Source: Actinomyces oricola
Lineage (GTDB): Bacteria; Actinomycetota; Actinomycetes; Actinomycetales; Actinomycetaceae
Direction: 5' to 3'
DNA length: 64,000 nucleotides
Assembly (NCBI RefSeq): GCF_004104015.1
Contig: NZ_RYFV01000001.1
Span: forward strand, 292,424 to 356,423
Position 1 is the first letter of the stretch; every line of letters starts with the position of its first letter. Shown here piece by piece: positions 1-10,331 of the stretch. The notes beneath the pieces were generated by a model that was given only the letters and a program-made list of their open reading frames with translations, was not told where the DNA came from and did no database searches. Both the position numbers and the translations under genes were made by a program.

Positions 1-2991
1 CTGAGCGGTGCCGGTGGTGGCCAAAATGGTGAAACCGAGTTCGGCCAGGCGCGCCACCGGCAGGATGATGGCCCGCTTGTCCCGGTCCGCCACCGACACG
101 AAAAGGGTCCCCTCACTGGGCAGGCCCCCGTAGGCGGCGGCCTGGCTCTTGGCGAAAGCCCGCGGGAAGTCGACGTCGTAGCCCATGACCTCACCGGTCG
201 AGCGCATCTCCGGGCCCAAGACGGTGTCCACGCCGCGGCCGGTGGGGGTGCGGAAGCGTTTAAAGGGCAGGACCGCCTCCTTCACGGCGATCGGGTCAAG
301 AGGGTCGGAGACGGCGGCGTCACTGTGAGGCAAGTAGCCGGCCTCCCGCAGCTCGGCGATGGAGGAGCCGGCCATGAGCAGGGCGGCCGCCTTGGCCAGC
401 TGAGTGCCGGTGGCCTTGGACACGAAGGGGACGGTGCGGCTGGCACGCGGGTTGGCCTCAATGACGTAGAGGGTGTCGCTCATGAGGGCGAACTGGATAT
501 TGATCAGGCCCCGCACCCCCACGCCGGCGGCAATAGCCTGGGTGGAGCGGTGGATCCGGGCGATCTCGGCATCGGAGAGCGTCATGGGGGGAAGCACGCA
601 GGCGGAGTCCCCCGAGTGAATACCGGCCTCCTCAATGTGCTCCATAACGCCGCCCAGGAACAGCTCAGTGCCGTCGTAGAGGGCGTCGACGTCGATCTCA
701 ATGGCGTCGTCGAGGAACCGGTCGATGAGCAGGGGCCCGCCGGCGTAGGCGCCGCCCGGCTCGGCCCCGACGCGGCGCAGATAATCCTCCAGGCCCGCGC
801 GCTCGTAGACGATCTCCATGCCGCGCCCGCCCAGCACGTAGGAGGGGCGCACCAGCACGGGGAAACCGATCCGCTCGGCCACCGCCAGGGCCTGCTCGTC
901 GCTCAGGGCCGTGCCATGGGCCGGCGCGGGCAGGCCCGCGCGCTCCAAGACGACGCCGAAAACCTCCCGGTCCTCCGCGGCGTCAATGGCCCGCGGACTG
1001 GTGCCCAGGATGGGGACACCGGCGGCCTCCAGGCGGGCCGCCAGGGACAGGGGCGTCTGCCCGCCGAGCTGGACCACTACGCCGGCCACGGGGCCGGCGG
1101 CCTTCTCCGCCTCGTAGACCTCCATGACGTCCTCGAAGGTGAGCGGCTCGAAGTAGAGCCTGTCGGAGATGTCGTAGTCGGTGGAGACGGTCTCAGGGTT
1201 GCAGTTGACCATGACGGTCTCGTAGCGCTCGGCCAGGGCCATGGTGGCGTGCACGCAGGAGTAATCGAACTCAATGCCCTGGCCAATGCGGTTGGGGCCG
1301 GACCCCAGAATGAGGACGGCCTCCCGCCGCCGGGGCGCCACCTCAGTTTCAGTGTCGTAGGAGGAGTAGAGGTAGGGGGTGCGGGCGGCGAACTCGGCGG
1401 CGCAGGTGTCCACCGTCTTGTAGACCGGCCGCAGGCCGAAGGCGTGGCGCACCTCGCGCACGGTGTCCTCGCTCACGCCCCGCAGGGCGGCGATCTGGGC
1501 GTCGGAGAAGCCGTGGCGTTTGGCGTGGGCCAGGACCTGGGCGGTCAGTGCCGGGGACCGCCTCACCTCGTGGGCGACCTCCTCCAGCAGCAGCATCTGG
1601 TCCAGGAACCAGGGGTCGATCCTGGTGGCCTCGTAGAGCTGGTCAATAGTGGCCCCGCCGCGCAGGGCCTGCTGGACGTCCAGGAGCCGGTGCTCAGTGG
1701 GGGTGCGCACGCCGGCCAGCAGTGCCGCGGTCTGCGCCGGCGTGGGGGCCGGCCCCTCCCAGTGGAAGCAGGTGCCCTTCTTGTCGATGGAGCGCATGGC
1801 CTTATTCAGCGCCTCGGTGAAGCAGCGCCCAATGGCCATGGCCTCGCCCACGGATTTCATGGTGGTGGTCAAGGCGGGGTCGGCGCCGCGGAACTTCTCG
1901 AAGGCGAAGCGCGGGACCTTGACCACCACGTAGTCCAGGGTCGGCTCAAAGGAGGCCGGCGTGGAGCCGGTAATATCGTTGGGGATCTCATCGAGGGTGT
2001 AGCCCACGGCCAGGCGCGCCGCAATCTTGGCGATCGGGAAGCCGGTGGCCTTGGAGGCCAGGGCGGAGGAGCGCGAGACGCGGGGATTCATCTCAATGAC
2101 CACGACCCGCCCAGTGGCCGGGTCCACGGCGAACTGGATATTACAGCCGCCGGTGTCCACGCCGACCTCGCGGATAATGGCGATGCCAATGTCGCGCAGG
2201 CGCTGGAGTTCGCGGTCGGTCAAGGTCAGGGCGGGGGCGACGGTCACCGAGTCCCCGGTGTGCACGCCCACGGGGTCAACGTTCTCAATGGAGCACACAA
2301 CGACGACGTTGTCCGCCTTGTCGCGCATGAGCTCCAGCTCGTACTCCTTCCACCCCAGGATGGACTCCTCCAGGAGCACCTCGGTGGTGCGCGAAGCGGC
2401 CAGCCCGGCCCCGGCAATGCGCTCGAGGTCCTTGGGGCCGAAGGCGATGCCGCTGCCCAGCCCGCCCATGGTGAAGGAGGGGCGCACCACCACGGGGTAG
2501 CCGCCGAGCTCCTCGACACCGGCATGGCACTGGTCCATGGTGTGGGCAATGACGCTGCGGGCGACCTCGGCGCCGCAGCGCTCGACCACCTGCTTGAACT
2601 CGTCGCGATCCTCCCCGGCATTAATGGCCTGGGCACTGGCACCAATGAGTTCGACGCCATACCGGTCGAGGACCCCCTCCTCGACCAGGCTCATGGCCGC
2701 ATTGAGCGCGGTCTGCCCGCCCAGAGTGGGCAAGAGGGCGTCAGGGCGCTCCCGGGCGATAATGGAGGACAGAACCTCGGTGGTAATGGGCTCAACATAG
2801 GTGGCGTCGGCCAAATCCGGGTCGGTCATAATGGTGGCCGGGTTGGAGTTGAGCAGGATCACCCGGATGCCCTCACCGCGCAGGACGCGGCAGGCCTGGG
2901 TGCCGGAGTAGTCGAACTCGCAGGCCTGGCCAATGACAATGGGCCCTGAGCCTATGACCAGCACCGACTCAATGTTTGAGCGCAGGGGCAT
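1..2991 (-). CDS. carB: Carbamoyl-phosphate synthase large subunit, 3' end cut by window edge
   Basis: Makes carbamoyl phosphate from bicarbonate, ATP and ammonia delivered by CarA, feeding pyrimidine and arginine synthesis in the cytoplasm. The frame is open for 997 codons and runs off the left edge. The N-terminus starts [20 protein letters not shown], typical of the family. Two homologous ATP-grasp halves are visible: the first has [13 protein letters not shown] and [18 protein letters not shown], the second [11 protein letters not shown] and [18 protein letters not shown]. The last residues before the edge ([20 protein letters not shown]) begin the MGS-like regulatory domain, so roughly 100 residues are missing from a usual length of about 1,100. 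The ATG lies one base after the carA stop, so the two subunits are translationally coupled. It is the last visible gene of pyrR-pyrB-pyrC-carA-carB. Confidence 0.97.
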   Translation of the reverse strand, partial: MPLRSNIESVLVIGSGPIVIGQACEFDYSGTQACRVLRGEGIRVILLNSNPATIMTDPDLADATYVEPITTEVLSSIIARERPDALLPTLGGQTALNAAMSLVEEGVLDRYGVELIGASAQAINAGEDRDEFKQVVERCGAEVARSVIAHTMDQCHAGVEELGGYPVVVRPSFTMGGLGSGIAFGPKDLERIAGAGLAASRTTEVLLEESILGWKEYELELMRDKADNVVVVCSIENVDPVGVHTGDSVTVAPALTLTDRELQRLRDIGIAIIREVGVDTGGCNIQFAVDPATGRVVVIEMNPRVSRSSALASKATGFPIAKIAARLAVGYTLDEIPNDITGSTPASFEPTLDYVVVKVPRFAFEKFRGADPALTTTMKSVGEAMAIGRCFTEALNKAMRSIDKKGTCFHWEGPAPTPAQTAALLAGVRTPTEHRLLDVQQALRGGATIDQLYEATRIDPWFLDQMLLLEEVAHEVRRSPALTAQVLAHAKRHGFSDAQIAALRGVSEDTVREVRHAFGLRPVYKTVDTCAAEFAARTPYLYSSYDTETEVAPRRREAVLILGSGPNRIGQGIEFDYSCVHATMALAERYETVMVNCNPETVSTDYDISDRLYFEPLTFEDVMEVYEAEKAAGPVAGVVVQLGGQTPLSLAARLEAAGVPILGTSPRAIDAAEDREVFGVVLERAGLPAPAHGTALSDEQALAVAERIGFPVLVRPSYVLGGRGMEIVYERAGLEDYLRRVGAEPGGAYAGGPLLIDRFLDDAIEIDVDALYDGTELFLGGVMEHIEEAGIHSGDSACVLPPMTLSDAEIARIHRSTQAIAAGVGVRGLINIQFALMSDTLYVIEANPRASRTVPFVSKATGTQLAKAAALLMAGSSIAELREAGYLPHSDAAVSDPLDPIAVKEAVLPFKRFRTPTGRGVDTVLGPEMRSTGEVMGYDVDFPRAFAKSQAAAYGGLPSEGTLFVSVADRDKRAIILPVARLAELGFTILATTGTAQ

Positions 2992-2992
2992 G

Positions 2993-4222
2993 TCAATCCC
3001 TCTCCTCACGGTAGGAGCGCATGAGGCGGATAAAACGGTCGAAAAGGTGCTCGCCGTCGTGCGGCCCGGCAGCGGCCTCGGGGTGGAACTGCACGGAGAA
3101 GGCCGGCATGTCCAGGGCCGTCAGGCCTTCAACGACGCCGTCGTTGAGCCCCAGGTGGCTGACCTCGACCCGCCCGTAGCGGCCACCGGCGTAGGGGGCG
3201 ACGGAGGGCCCCCCGACAGGGGCGTCGACGGCGAAACCGTGATTGTGGGCGGTGATCTCCACCCGGCCGGTGGCGCGGTCCAGCACCGGCTGGTTGACAC
3301 CACGGTGCCCGTAGCCGAGCTTGTAGGTGCCGTACCCCAGGGCCCGCCCGAAGAGCTGGTTGCCCAGGCAGATGCCGAAGAAGGGGATGCCCGCGTCCAG
3401 AACCCCGCGCAGCAGCTCGATCTCACCGGTGGCGGCGGCCGGATCGCCGGGCCCGTTGGAGAAGAACACGCCGTCGGGGCGCAGGGTGAGAAGCTCCTCG
3501 AAGGTGGTGGACTGCGGCAGTACGTGAACGCGTGCGCCCCGCTCGGCCAGGTGGTGGGGGGTGCGGCTCTTTATGCCCAGGTCAATGGCGGCCACCACCG
3601 TCACGGGCTCGGCGCCCTCGTAGGCCCCGGAGGGTTCGACCACGTACCCCTCGGCGGTGGAGACCTCTGCGGCCAGGGCCCGCCCGGCCATGGGGGGCGT
3701 GGCCCGCACGGCGTCCAGGCAGATGTCGGTGGCCGCGGGCGAGGGCCCGGCGGGGTCCTGCGCTCCGGCCGGCAGGGCCTGGCCGGAGAAGATGCCGGCG
3801 CGCATGGCCCCGCGCTCGCGCAGGTGGCGGGTCAGGGCCCGGGTGTCGACCTGGCAGATGCCGACGACGCCGGCGGCGGCAAGCTCATCGTCCAGTTCGC
3901 GACGGGCGCGCCAACTGGAGGCGCGGCGGGCCGGGTCGCGCACCACATAACCGGCCACCCAGATGCGGTCGGACTCGGGGTCCTCGTCATTGACGCCGGT
4001 GTTGCCGACGTGGGGGGCGGTCATGACCACGATCTGACGGTGGTAGGAGGGGTCGGTGAGGGTCTCCTGGTACCCGGTCATGCCGGTGTTGAAAACGATC
4101 TCGCCGAGCGTGCGCCCGGTAGCGCCATAGGCGCACCCGCGCAGCACGTAGCCGTCCTCCAGGACCAGCAGCGCTACCGGGCGCTCGGCACGGGCGGTGG
4201 CGGCCCGAGTGGTGGTGGTCAT
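2993..4222 (-). CDS. carA: Carbamoyl-phosphate synthase small (glutaminase) subunit
   Basis: Hydrolyses glutamine and channels ammonia to CarB. At 409 aa it is slightly longer than the usual 380 or so, the excess being a short N-terminal tail before [14 protein letters not shown]. The N-terminal CPSase domain holds [21 protein letters not shown]. The class I glutamine amidotransferase domain follows, with the nucleophile Cys285 in [16 protein letters not shown] and the catalytic pair His380 and Glu382 in FSVQFHPE. All three catalytic residues are present, so the subunit should be active. The ATG is 3 nt after the pyrC stop and the TGA is 1 nt before the carB ATG, the packing of a single polycistronic unit. 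Confidence 0.97.
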   Translation of the reverse strand: MTTTTRAATARAERPVALLVLEDGYVLRGCAYGATGRTLGEIVFNTGMTGYQETLTDPSYHRQIVVMTAPHVGNTGVNDEDPESDRIWVAGYVVRDPARRASSWRARRELDDELAAAGVVGICQVDTRALTRHLRERGAMRAGIFSGQALPAGAQDPAGPSPAATDICLDAVRATPPMAGRALAAEVSTAEGYVVEPSGAYEGAEPVTVVAAIDLGIKSRTPHHLAERGARVHVLPQSTTFEELLTLRPDGVFFSNGPGDPAAATGEIELLRGVLDAGIPFFGICLGNQLFGRALGYGTYKLGYGHRGVNQPVLDRATGRVEITAHNHGFAVDAPVGGPSVAPYAGGRYGRVEVSHLGLNDGVVEGLTALDMPAFSVQFHPEAAAGPHDGEHLFDRFIRLMRSYREERD

Positions 4223-4225
4223 GGC

Positions 4226-5545
4226 TCAGGCCCCGCTGTCCACCGGGTTGTCCACCGGCGCGCCGTCCAGGACGGTGGGGCGCCCGTGCAGGAAGGTGGC
4301 CATGACCCGGCCGGGCAGTTCCAGCCCCGCATAGGGGGTGTTGGCGGAGCGGGTCCACTGGGCGCGCCCGTCAACGGTGCGTCTCACCTCGGGGTCCACC
4401 ACCGCTATGTTCGCCGGCGCGCCCACCCCCAGGCCCTGGCCCTGGTCCGTCAGGCGGCCAATGCGCGCCGGCGTGGTGGACAGGACCCGGGCGACGTCAC
4501 GCCAGGTCAGGCGTCCCGGGCGCACCATGGTCTCAATCACGACGCTCAGGGCGGTCTCCAGCCCGGTCATGCCGAAGGCGCCCGCGGCCCACTCGCAGTC
4601 CTTGCTCTCCAATGGGTGGGGGGCGTGGTCGGTGCCCACGACGTCAATGGTGCCGTCCTCCAGGGCCTGACGGACCGCCTCAACATCCTCGGCCGTGCGC
4701 AGGGGCGGGTTGACCTTGTACAGCGGGGAGTAGGTGCGGGCCATCTCATCGGTCAGAAGCAGGTGGTGGGGTGTGACCTCCGCGGTGACGTCAATGCCGC
4801 GGGCCTTGGCCCAGCGGATAATGTCAACGCTGCCGGCGGTGGACAGGTGGCACACGTGCAGGCGGCTTCCCACGTGCTCGGCCAGGAGCACGTCGCGGGC
4901 AATGATTGACTCCTCGGCCACGGCCGGCCAGCCGCGCAGGCCCAACTCGGCGGAAACCACGCCCTCGTGCATCTGGGAGCCCTCGGTCAGGCGCGGATCC
5001 TGGGCGTGCTGGGCGATGACGCCATCGAAGCCTTTGACGTACTCCAGGGCGCGGCGCATGAGCACCGGGTCGGAGACGCATTTGCCGTCGTCGGAGAAGA
5101 CGCGCACGCGGGCGGCGCTGGCGGCCATGGCGCCCATCTCGGACAGGTGCTTGCCCGCCAGTCCCTCGGAGACCGCGCCGACGGGGTGGACGTCCACCCA
5201 GCCGGCCTCTTTCCCCAGGCGCAGGACCTGCTCGACAACACCGGCATTGTCCTGGACGGGGGTGGTGTTGGCCATGGCGAAGACGGCCGTGTAGCCGCCG
5301 ACGGCGGCGGCGCGGGTGCCGGTGAAGACGGTTTCGGCGCTCTCCCCCCCGGGCTGACGCAGGTGGGTGTGGATGTCGACCAGGCCGGGCAGGGCCACCA
5401 GGCCGTCCAAGTCGTGGCGCACCGCCTCACGGGGGGCCTGGGAGGCGGCGCCGGCGCCCAGGGCGGCAATGGATCCGTCGACAATGAGGATGTCGGCGGC
5501 GTCTTCACCGTAGGGGCGTACACCGGTCAGGAGGTGAGCGGTCAC
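4226..5545 (-). CDS. pyrC: Dihydroorotase
   Basis: Zinc amidohydrolase that closes carbamoyl aspartate to dihydroorotate, the third step of UMP synthesis. The 439-aa length and the metal motif [12 protein letters not shown] (His59 and His61) place it in the class I (PyrC/AllB-like) dihydroorotases. Further signatures are [12 protein letters not shown] and the late [13 protein letters not shown] metal/substrate motif. The start is GTG: its first bases overlap the pyrB TGA in a GTGA 4-nt overlap, and translation from here gives the expected [14 protein letters not shown]-terminus. It lies between pyrB and carA in the operon. Confidence 0.96.
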   Translation of the reverse strand: MTAHLLTGVRPYGEDAADILIVDGSIAALGAGAASQAPREAVRHDLDGLVALPGLVDIHTHLRQPGGESAETVFTGTRAAAVGGYTAVFAMANTTPVQDNAGVVEQVLRLGKEAGWVDVHPVGAVSEGLAGKHLSEMGAMAASAARVRVFSDDGKCVSDPVLMRRALEYVKGFDGVIAQHAQDPRLTEGSQMHEGVVSAELGLRGWPAVAEESIIARDVLLAEHVGSRLHVCHLSTAGSVDIIRWAKARGIDVTAEVTPHHLLLTDEMARTYSPLYKVNPPLRTAEDVEAVRQALEDGTIDVVGTDHAPHPLESKDCEWAAGAFGMTGLETALSVVIETMVRPGRLTWRDVARVLSTTPARIGRLTDQGQGLGVGAPANIAVVDPEVRRTVDGRAQWTRSANTPYAGLELPGRVMATFLHGRPTVLDGAPVDNPVDSGA

Positions 5546-6531
5546 AGCTGGTTCCCTTCGTCGGCCAGGAGGAGGTAGAGGGCGGCCATGCGCACCGAGA
5601 CGCCATTGCCGACCTGCTCGACGACCCGCGAGCGCGGGTCGTCGGCGGCCTCGGCGGTGATCTCCAGGCCGCGGTTCATGGGGCCGGGGTGCATGACAAT
5701 GGCGCTGGCGGGCATGGCCTGGCGGCGGGCCAGGTTCAGGCCGTAGGCGCGCGAGTACTCGGCGGGGCTGGGGAAGAAGCCGCCTCCGGCGGCGCTCATG
5801 CGCTCGCGCTGGACGCGCAGCATCATGACGGCGTCAGGGCGATTGTCGGCGATGGCGGCGTCCAGGTCGTAGGAGACCTCGCAGGGCCAATTCTCCATGC
5901 CCACGGGCAGGAGGGTGGGTGGGGCCACCAGGGTGACCCGTGCGCCCAGGGTGGTGAGCAGGTCGACGTTGGAGCGGGCCACGCGCGAGTGGAGGATGTC
6001 GCCGACGATAATGACTCGGGCGCCATTCAAATCGCGGCCCTGCGGGGCCGGGGAGCCGTCGGCGGCGCCCGGGGAGCCGGGGACGTACCAGCGCCGCAGG
6101 GTCATGGCGTCCAGGAGCGCCTGGGTGGGGTGCTGGTGGGTACCGTCCCCGGCGTTGAGAACCGGGACATGGATCCATCCGGCGTGAGCCAGCAGGTGGG
6201 CGGCCCCGCAGGCGCGGTGTCGCACGACCACGGCATCGGCGCCCATGGCTTGGAGGGTCTGGGCGGTGTCCTTGAGGGACTCGCCCTTGGACACCGACGA
6301 GCCCTTGGCGGAGAAGTTGATGACGTCGGCGCTCAGCCGCTTGGCGGCGGCTTCAAAGGACAGGCGGGTGCGCGTGGAGTCCTCGAAGAAGAGGTTGACG
6401 ACCGTCCTGCCGCGCAGAGTGGGCAGTTTCTTAACGGAGTGGCGCTGGGTGGCGGCCATGGCCTCGGCGGTGTCCAAGACCATCACGGCGTCGTCGTGGG
6501 ACAGGTCCTTCGCGGAGAGCAGGTGCCTCAT
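5542..6531 (-). CDS. pyrB: Aspartate carbamoyltransferase catalytic subunit
   Basis: Condenses carbamoyl phosphate with aspartate, the committed pyrimidine step. The 329-aa protein carries the carbamoyl-phosphate loop [12 protein letters not shown] (STRTR at 52-56), the [13 protein letters not shown] loop with the active-site Lys, and HPTQ at 134-137. The frame is open well upstream, but the ATG at 6531 gives [20 protein letters not shown] and overlaps the pyrR stop as ATGA, so it is the start chosen. No pyrI regulatory subunit lies nearby. Control is therefore likely to act through PyrR on the shared transcript. Confidence 0.96.
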   Translation of the reverse strand: MRHLLSAKDLSHDDAVMVLDTAEAMAATQRHSVKKLPTLRGRTVVNLFFEDSTRTRLSFEAAAKRLSADVINFSAKGSSVSKGESLKDTAQTLQAMGADAVVVRHRACGAAHLLAHAGWIHVPVLNAGDGTHQHPTQALLDAMTLRRWYVPGSPGAADGSPAPQGRDLNGARVIIVGDILHSRVARSNVDLLTTLGARVTLVAPPTLLPVGMENWPCEVSYDLDAAIADNRPDAVMMLRVQRERMSAAGGGFFPSPAEYSRAYGLNLARRQAMPASAIVMHPGPMNRGLEITAEAADDPRSRVVEQVGNGVSVRMAALYLLLADEGNQL

Positions 6532-7136
6532 CGTGTGGCCTCCTGGCCGGTGGCGGCGGTGACTGAGGGGACGATGGTCACGGCGTCTGCGTCGGCGCCG
6601 AGCTCGGTTAAGGAGACAACGACCTTCTCGCTGCGGGAGGTCGGCAGATTCTTGCCCACGTAGTCGGCGCGGATCGGCAGCTCGCGGTGGCCGCGGTCCA
6701 CCAGGACGGCGAGTTGGACGGCGCGGGGGCGGCCAATGGCGCCGATGGCGTCCAGGGCGGCGCGGATGGTGCGCCCGGAGTAGAGGACATCGTCGACCAG
6801 GATGACGGTCTTGTCGTCGAGGCCGCATTCGGGGATGCGCGTGGGTTTGGGCACGCGGATGGGGTGGCGGCCCAGGTCGTCGCGGTACATGGTGATGTCC
6901 AGCGTTCCCACGGGGACGGCGACCGGCGCGGTGACGGCGGGGTCTTCCCCGTGGGCACTGGCCAGGGACTCCGCCAGCCGCTGGGCCAGGGGGACCCCGG
7001 CGCTGGGGATGCCCAGGAGCACAATGTTCTGGGCCCCGCGGTTGCGCTCGATCGCCTCGTGGGCGATGCGCACCAGGGAGCGTGCGATCTCTGGGGCGCC
7101 CAGGATCTGCTTGCCGGTGGACTGCGTTGCGGCCAC
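6528..7136 (-). CDS. pyrR: PyrR: pyr operon RNA-binding regulator / uracil phosphoribosyltransferase
   Basis: First gene of the pyrimidine operon. PyrR senses UMP/UTP against PRPP, binds pyr mRNA and also has weak uracil phosphoribosyltransferase activity. The 202-aa product has the PRPP-binding motif [13 protein letters not shown] at 111-123 and the family segments [10 protein letters not shown] and [20 protein letters not shown]. The frame extends 34 codons further upstream, but the GTG at 7136 is chosen. An AAGGAGG Shine-Dalgarno sequence (7147-7153) sits 10 nt before it, and the N-terminus then matches the family. The leader contains a PyrR-type RNA loop that overlaps this Shine-Dalgarno (separate entry), which points to autogenous translational repression. 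Confidence 0.95.
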   Translation of the reverse strand: MAATQSTGKQILGAPEIARSLVRIAHEAIERNRGAQNIVLLGIPSAGVPLAQRLAESLASAHGEDPAVTAPVAVPVGTLDITMYRDDLGRHPIRVPKPTRIPECGLDDKTVILVDDVLYSGRTIRAALDAIGAIGRPRAVQLAVLVDRGHRELPIRADYVGKNLPTSRSEKVVVSLTELGADADAVTIVPSVTAATGQEATR

Positions 7137-7144
7137 GGTGTGTG

Positions 7145-7172
7145 GACCTCCTTCCCCGCCTCTCCGGACGGA
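7145..7172 (-). promoter_or_regulatory. Predicted PyrR-binding RNA loop overlapping the pyrR ribosome binding site
   Basis: On the minus strand the leader reads GUCCGGAGAGGCGGGGAAGG (7150-7169). This is nearly identical to the PyrR anti-antiterminator loop known in Bacillus: a short GUC/GGC stem, a CNGAGA-type hexaloop, then a purine-rich GNGAAGGA side. The last bases form the AAGGAGG Shine-Dalgarno for the GTG at 7136. Binding of PyrR with UMP would therefore mask the ribosome site, as reported for mycobacterial pyr leaders. No separate terminator hairpin was found between loop and start. The motif is seen directly; the mode of action is inferred. Confidence 0.75.
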
Positions 7173-7264
7173 CTTAAAGGATGCCTGTCGGTGGCGATCG
7201 TAGCCCCGCGGGGGTCGGCCCGCGCGCCGTGACCGCACTGCGGATGAGCGTCGCGGGCAGGGCT

Positions 7265-8176
7265 TCAGGCCTCCAGGGAGCGCAGCAGGTCGGCCAGGGA
7301 CATGGGGGCGCGCCCGGTCAGGCGCTCGACGTCGTCGGTGAGGAGCTCCAGCTCCCCGGCCGCAATGGCGGTGTAGGTGGTCACCCAGGCCTCCACCTGC
7401 CAGTGCGGGGCGCCGTAGTGGGCGCGCGCGGCGTAGGCCTCCTCCACGGTCTCTTCGCGGTAGACGCAGGGTCGGCCCGTGACCTCGGCGGTGGTGCGGG
7501 CGACGTCGGCCAGGCTGAGGGCCTGGGGCCCGGTGAGGTTGTAGGTGGCCCCGGTGTGCTGGGTCCGCCCCGCAGCCAGGTCTGTGAGAACGGCGCTCAG
7601 GCTGGCGGCGACGTCGGCCCTGGTCACGGCGCCGACCCTCCCCTGGCCGCCGGGTCCGGCGATGACGCCGCTGAGGGCCAGTTCGGCCAGGAAGTCGGTG
7701 TAGAAGGAGTCCCGCAGGAAGGTGAAGGCCATGCCGGAGTCGCGCAGCGCCTGCTCAGTGTGCCAGTGCGTGCGCGAGAGGGTGAAAGTCGCCTCTGGCG
7801 AGGCGCCCAGGAAAGAGGTGTAGACCACGTGCCGTACTCCCGCCGCCGCGGCTGCGGCAATGAAAGTGCGGTGCTGGCTCAGCCGGTCGGCCGATTCCGC
7901 CGCTGAGACCATGAGGAGGAGATCGACGCCCTCCAGGGCGTCAAGGCAGGCCCGACGGTCCCCGTAGGTCATGACGGCGACGTCGTCGGCCCACTGCGGT
8001 GCACGGCCCCGATCCCGCACCAGTAGTCTGAGCCGCTGGCCGTCCCGGTGAAGGGATTGGGCGACCATGCCGCCGACCTTGCCGGTGGCCCCGGTGACTC
8101 CTATGAGGGGGCGGGATTGGGGCCGCCCAGCGCCGGAGGGGGCGGCCGGGTGACCGGTCGTGTCTGCCGCACTCAT
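7265..8176 (-). CDS. NmrA-like NAD(P)-binding reductase (atypical SDR)
   Basis: The 303-aa protein has a Rossmann fold with the NAD(P) motif [15 protein letters not shown] near residue 26, preceded by a disordered tail of about 20 residues. The segments [20 protein letters not shown] and [16 protein letters not shown] are typical of the NmrA/QOR2 group of quinone or nucleotide-sensing reductases. The usual SDR catalytic YxxxK is not obvious, as expected for atypical members. It starts 12 nt after ppgK stops, so the two are probably cotranscribed. It has no evident link to the pyr operon downstream, from which it is separated by the pyrR leader. The substrate cannot be stated. Confidence 0.8.
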   Translation of the reverse strand: MSAADTTGHPAAPSGAGRPQSRPLIGVTGATGKVGGMVAQSLHRDGQRLRLLVRDRGRAPQWADDVAVMTYGDRRACLDALEGVDLLLMVSAAESADRLSQHRTFIAAAAAAGVRHVVYTSFLGASPEATFTLSRTHWHTEQALRDSGMAFTFLRDSFYTDFLAELALSGVIAGPGGQGRVGAVTRADVAASLSAVLTDLAAGRTQHTGATYNLTGPQALSLADVARTTAEVTGRPCVYREETVEEAYAARAHYGAPHWQVEAWVTTYTAIAAGELELLTDDVERLTGRAPMSLADLLRSLEA

Positions 8177-8188
8177 GTCTCAGGTGTC

Positions 8189-8944
8189 TCAGGCCCGGCT
8201 GCAGCGGTCGGCCTCGTAGGCGGCTCCGATAATGCCGGCGGCGTTGAGCAGGGCGGCGGGGACGATCTCGGTGTGAAGGTCGAGCAGCGGGAGGAACTTC
8301 TCGTGTTTCTTGGACACGCCCCCGCCGACGACGAAAAGGTCGGGGGAGAAGAGCATTTCGACGTGGCTGTAGTAGCGCTGGAGGCGCTTGGCCCACTTCT
8401 TCCAGGACAGGCCCTGGGCTTCACGCTGCCCGGAGGAGGCGCGCGTCTCGGCGTCATGCCCGTTAATCTCCAGGTGGCCGAGCTCGGTGTTGGGTACCAG
8501 GGTCCCGTCGACAATGACGGCCGACCCGATCCCGGTGCCGAGCGTGGTGACAATGACGGTGCCCGGGTGGTCCTTGGCGGCGCCGTAGGCGACCTCGGCG
8601 AGGCCGGCGGCATCGGCGTCGTTGAGCGTGTGCACGCGGCGGCCGAGGCGCTCGGACAGGAGCGCATTGACGTCCACACCGGTCCAGGACTGGTCGAGGT
8701 TGGCCATGAAGCGCACGACGCCGCGGATGATTGGAGCGGGGAAGCTAACGCCGACGGCGATGTCCTGCGGGGCGCCGAGGCGGTCGAGGACCTCCGCACA
8801 GACCGCGGCCACCGCCTCAGGGGTGGACGGCTGCGGGGTTTCAATGCGCACGCGCTCGCCAATGAACTCCCCGCTGTCGAGATCTACCAGGGCGCCCTTG
8901 ACACCCGATCCGCCAATGTCGATACCGCATCCGACGTGTGCCAT
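8189..8944 (-). CDS. ppgK: Polyphosphate glucokinase (ROK-type)
   Basis: Phosphorylates glucose using inorganic polyphosphate (or ATP), an enzyme characteristic of actinobacteria. The 251-aa protein begins MAHVGCGIDIGGSGVKGALV with the phosphate-1 motif DIGGSGVKGALVD. Other signatures are NDADAAGLAE (catalytic Asp region) and TLGTGIGSAVIVDGTLVPNTELGHLE. The C-terminal basic helix SWKKWAKRLQRYYSHVEMLF and FVVGGGVSKKHEKF match PpgK rather than other ROK kinases. The frame is open upstream, but AGGAGG lies 5 nt before the ATG at 8944. It sits between nusB and the NmrA-like gene. Confidence 0.93.
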   Translation of the reverse strand: MAHVGCGIDIGGSGVKGALVDLDSGEFIGERVRIETPQPSTPEAVAAVCAEVLDRLGAPQDIAVGVSFPAPIIRGVVRFMANLDQSWTGVDVNALLSERLGRRVHTLNDADAAGLAEVAYGAAKDHPGTVIVTTLGTGIGSAVIVDGTLVPNTELGHLEINGHDAETRASSGQREAQGLSWKKWAKRLQRYYSHVEMLFSPDLFVVGGGVSKKHEKFLPLLDLHTEIVPAALLNAAGIIGAAYEADRCSRA

Positions 8945-9020
8945 GGCTTCCTCCTGCAGGGCCGTGTACATGGCTGTCAGCGCGAGAATACCGCCCAGCG
9001 GGGTGCCGGCGCCCTGGTTT

Positions 9021-9599
9021 TCAGCCCAGAGTGTCCGCCAAATCGCCAATGCGGCCCAGTAGGCCGCCCAGGTAGCGGGGGGAATCGTCAGTGGAGAGCA
9101 TGCGCGCCAGGGTCATGGCCTCGTCCAGGGCCACGGGGGCGTCGACCTCGTTGTTGTAGACGATCTCCCAGGTGGTCATGCGCGCTATGGCCCGGTCCAC
9201 GGCGGGCATACGGCCCAGGGTCCAGTCCTGGGCGTAGGTCTCAATGGCCTCGTCAATGGCGTCGAGGTGGTCGGCTACACCGGCCAGGATCTGGCGGGTG
9301 TAGGCGGGGGCCGGGGTGTGGTTGGCGGAGTTGACCGCACGTTCAGCGGCGAACAGGCGCAGTCGCTCCCCGGCCGGCCCAGCGCCCGCGGGGTCGCCCC
9401 CGCCCTGGGCCTCGTCACTGTCATTGCCGCTGCGGCGCCCAGCGTCCAGCAGGCCGCGCTGATCGGCCTCGAAGAGGATCTCAATGGCGCGGCGCCGGGC
9501 CTTGGTGCGGGCGGTGACGGCGTGCTTGAGCGGGCGGGAGGCCCCGCCCCCCTGGTGGGGGGCGGGGCCGCTCGGCGGGGCGGTGGTGTCCTCAGTCAT
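9021..9599 (-). CDS. nusB: Transcription antitermination protein NusB
   Basis: NusB binds boxA RNA with S10 (NusE) and supports antitermination of rRNA operons. The C-terminal half carries the family core: WTLGRMPAVDRAIARM, then VALDEAMTLARMLSTDDSPRY and LGGLLGRIGDLADTLG. The N-terminal core RRRAIEILFEADQRG begins near residue 36. It is preceded by a Pro/Gly-rich tail and followed by a roughly 30-residue low-complexity insert, giving 192 aa against a usual 135-160. Several closely spaced ATG codons near 9599 make the exact start uncertain. It follows efp by 36 nt, the standard actinobacterial order. Confidence 0.92.
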   Translation of the reverse strand: MTEDTTAPPSGPAPHQGGGASRPLKHAVTARTKARRRAIEILFEADQRGLLDAGRRSGNDSDEAQGGGDPAGAGPAGERLRLFAAERAVNSANHTPAPAYTRQILAGVADHLDAIDEAIETYAQDWTLGRMPAVDRAIARMTTWEIVYNNEVDAPVALDEAMTLARMLSTDDSPRYLGGLLGRIGDLADTLG

Positions 9600-9635
9600 T
9601 AGTCATTCATTAGTCACTGCGTCAGTCACTGCGTC

Positions 9636-10199
9636 TCAGTCGGTGACGCGGGAAATGTAGGAGCCGTTGCGGGTGTCCACCTTGATTCTGTCCCCGGTGT
9701 TGAGGAACAGGGGCACCTGGATCTCCGCGCCGGTCTCCAATGTGGCCGGCTTGGTGCCGGCGCTGGAGCGGTCGCCCTGGAGGCCGGGCTCGGTGTGAGA
9801 GACGGTGAGCACCACGGAGGCGGGCAGCTCAACGAACAGGACGGCGTCCTCGTGGAAGGCCACCACGACGTCCTGGTTCTCCAGGAGGAACGTGGCGGCC
9901 TCCCCCACGGTGGCCGCCGGGACATAGGTCTGCTCGTAGTCCTTGACGTCCATGAAAACGAAGCCGTCACCGTCGCGGTACAGGAATTGCATGTCGCGGC
10001 GGTCCACGGTGGCGGTGTCGACCTTGAGGCCGGCGTTGAAGGTCTTGTCCACGGTCTTGCCGGACAGGACGTTCTTGAGCTTGGTGCGCACGAAGGCGGG
10101 GCCTTTGCCGGGCTTGACGTGCTGGAACTCGACCACCTGCCACAGCTGGCCCTCGAGGTTGAGAACCATGCCGTTCTTCAGGTCGTTCGTCGTGGCCAC
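9636..10199 (-). CDS. efp: Translation elongation factor P
   Basis: EF-P enters the ribosomal E site and relieves stalling at polyproline stretches. The product is 187 aa, the usual length, and reads [20 protein letters not shown] from the GTG at 10199. An upstream in-frame GTG exists at 10214, but the GTGAGGAAA ribosome site overlaps it, so 10199 is preferred. The domain I loop is [10 protein letters not shown]: Lys32 is flanked by Pro30 and Pro34, giving the palindromic PGKGP loop described for actinobacterial EF-P that works without lysine modification. No epmA/epmB or earP genes appear in the window. Confidence 0.96.
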   Translation of the reverse strand: MATTNDLKNGMVLNLEGQLWQVVEFQHVKPGKGPAFVRTKLKNVLSGKTVDKTFNAGLKVDTATVDRRDMQFLYRDGDGFVFMDVKDYEQTYVPAATVGEAATFLLENQDVVVAFHEDAVLFVELPASVVLTVSHTEPGLQGDRSSAGTKPATLETGAEIQVPLFLNTGDRIKVDTRNGSYISRVTD

Positions 10200-10331
10200 G
10201 AGCGGTTTCCTCACTGTCGGGGCTGGACCCCTGGGCTGTGCCGGCTGCGGGGTCCGGGGGTCTTGGACGCGGTGAGTCTACCGTGCCCCCGGCCCCGGCG
10301 CCGACCGGCGAGGTCGGGCCCGCCGAGCTCC

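Noticed and set aside
325..2949. An 874-codon plus-strand open frame across carB
   Set aside because: It is antisense to carB; long antisense frames are normal in GC-rich coding DNA with G/C third positions. The product is low-complexity and has no ribosome site.
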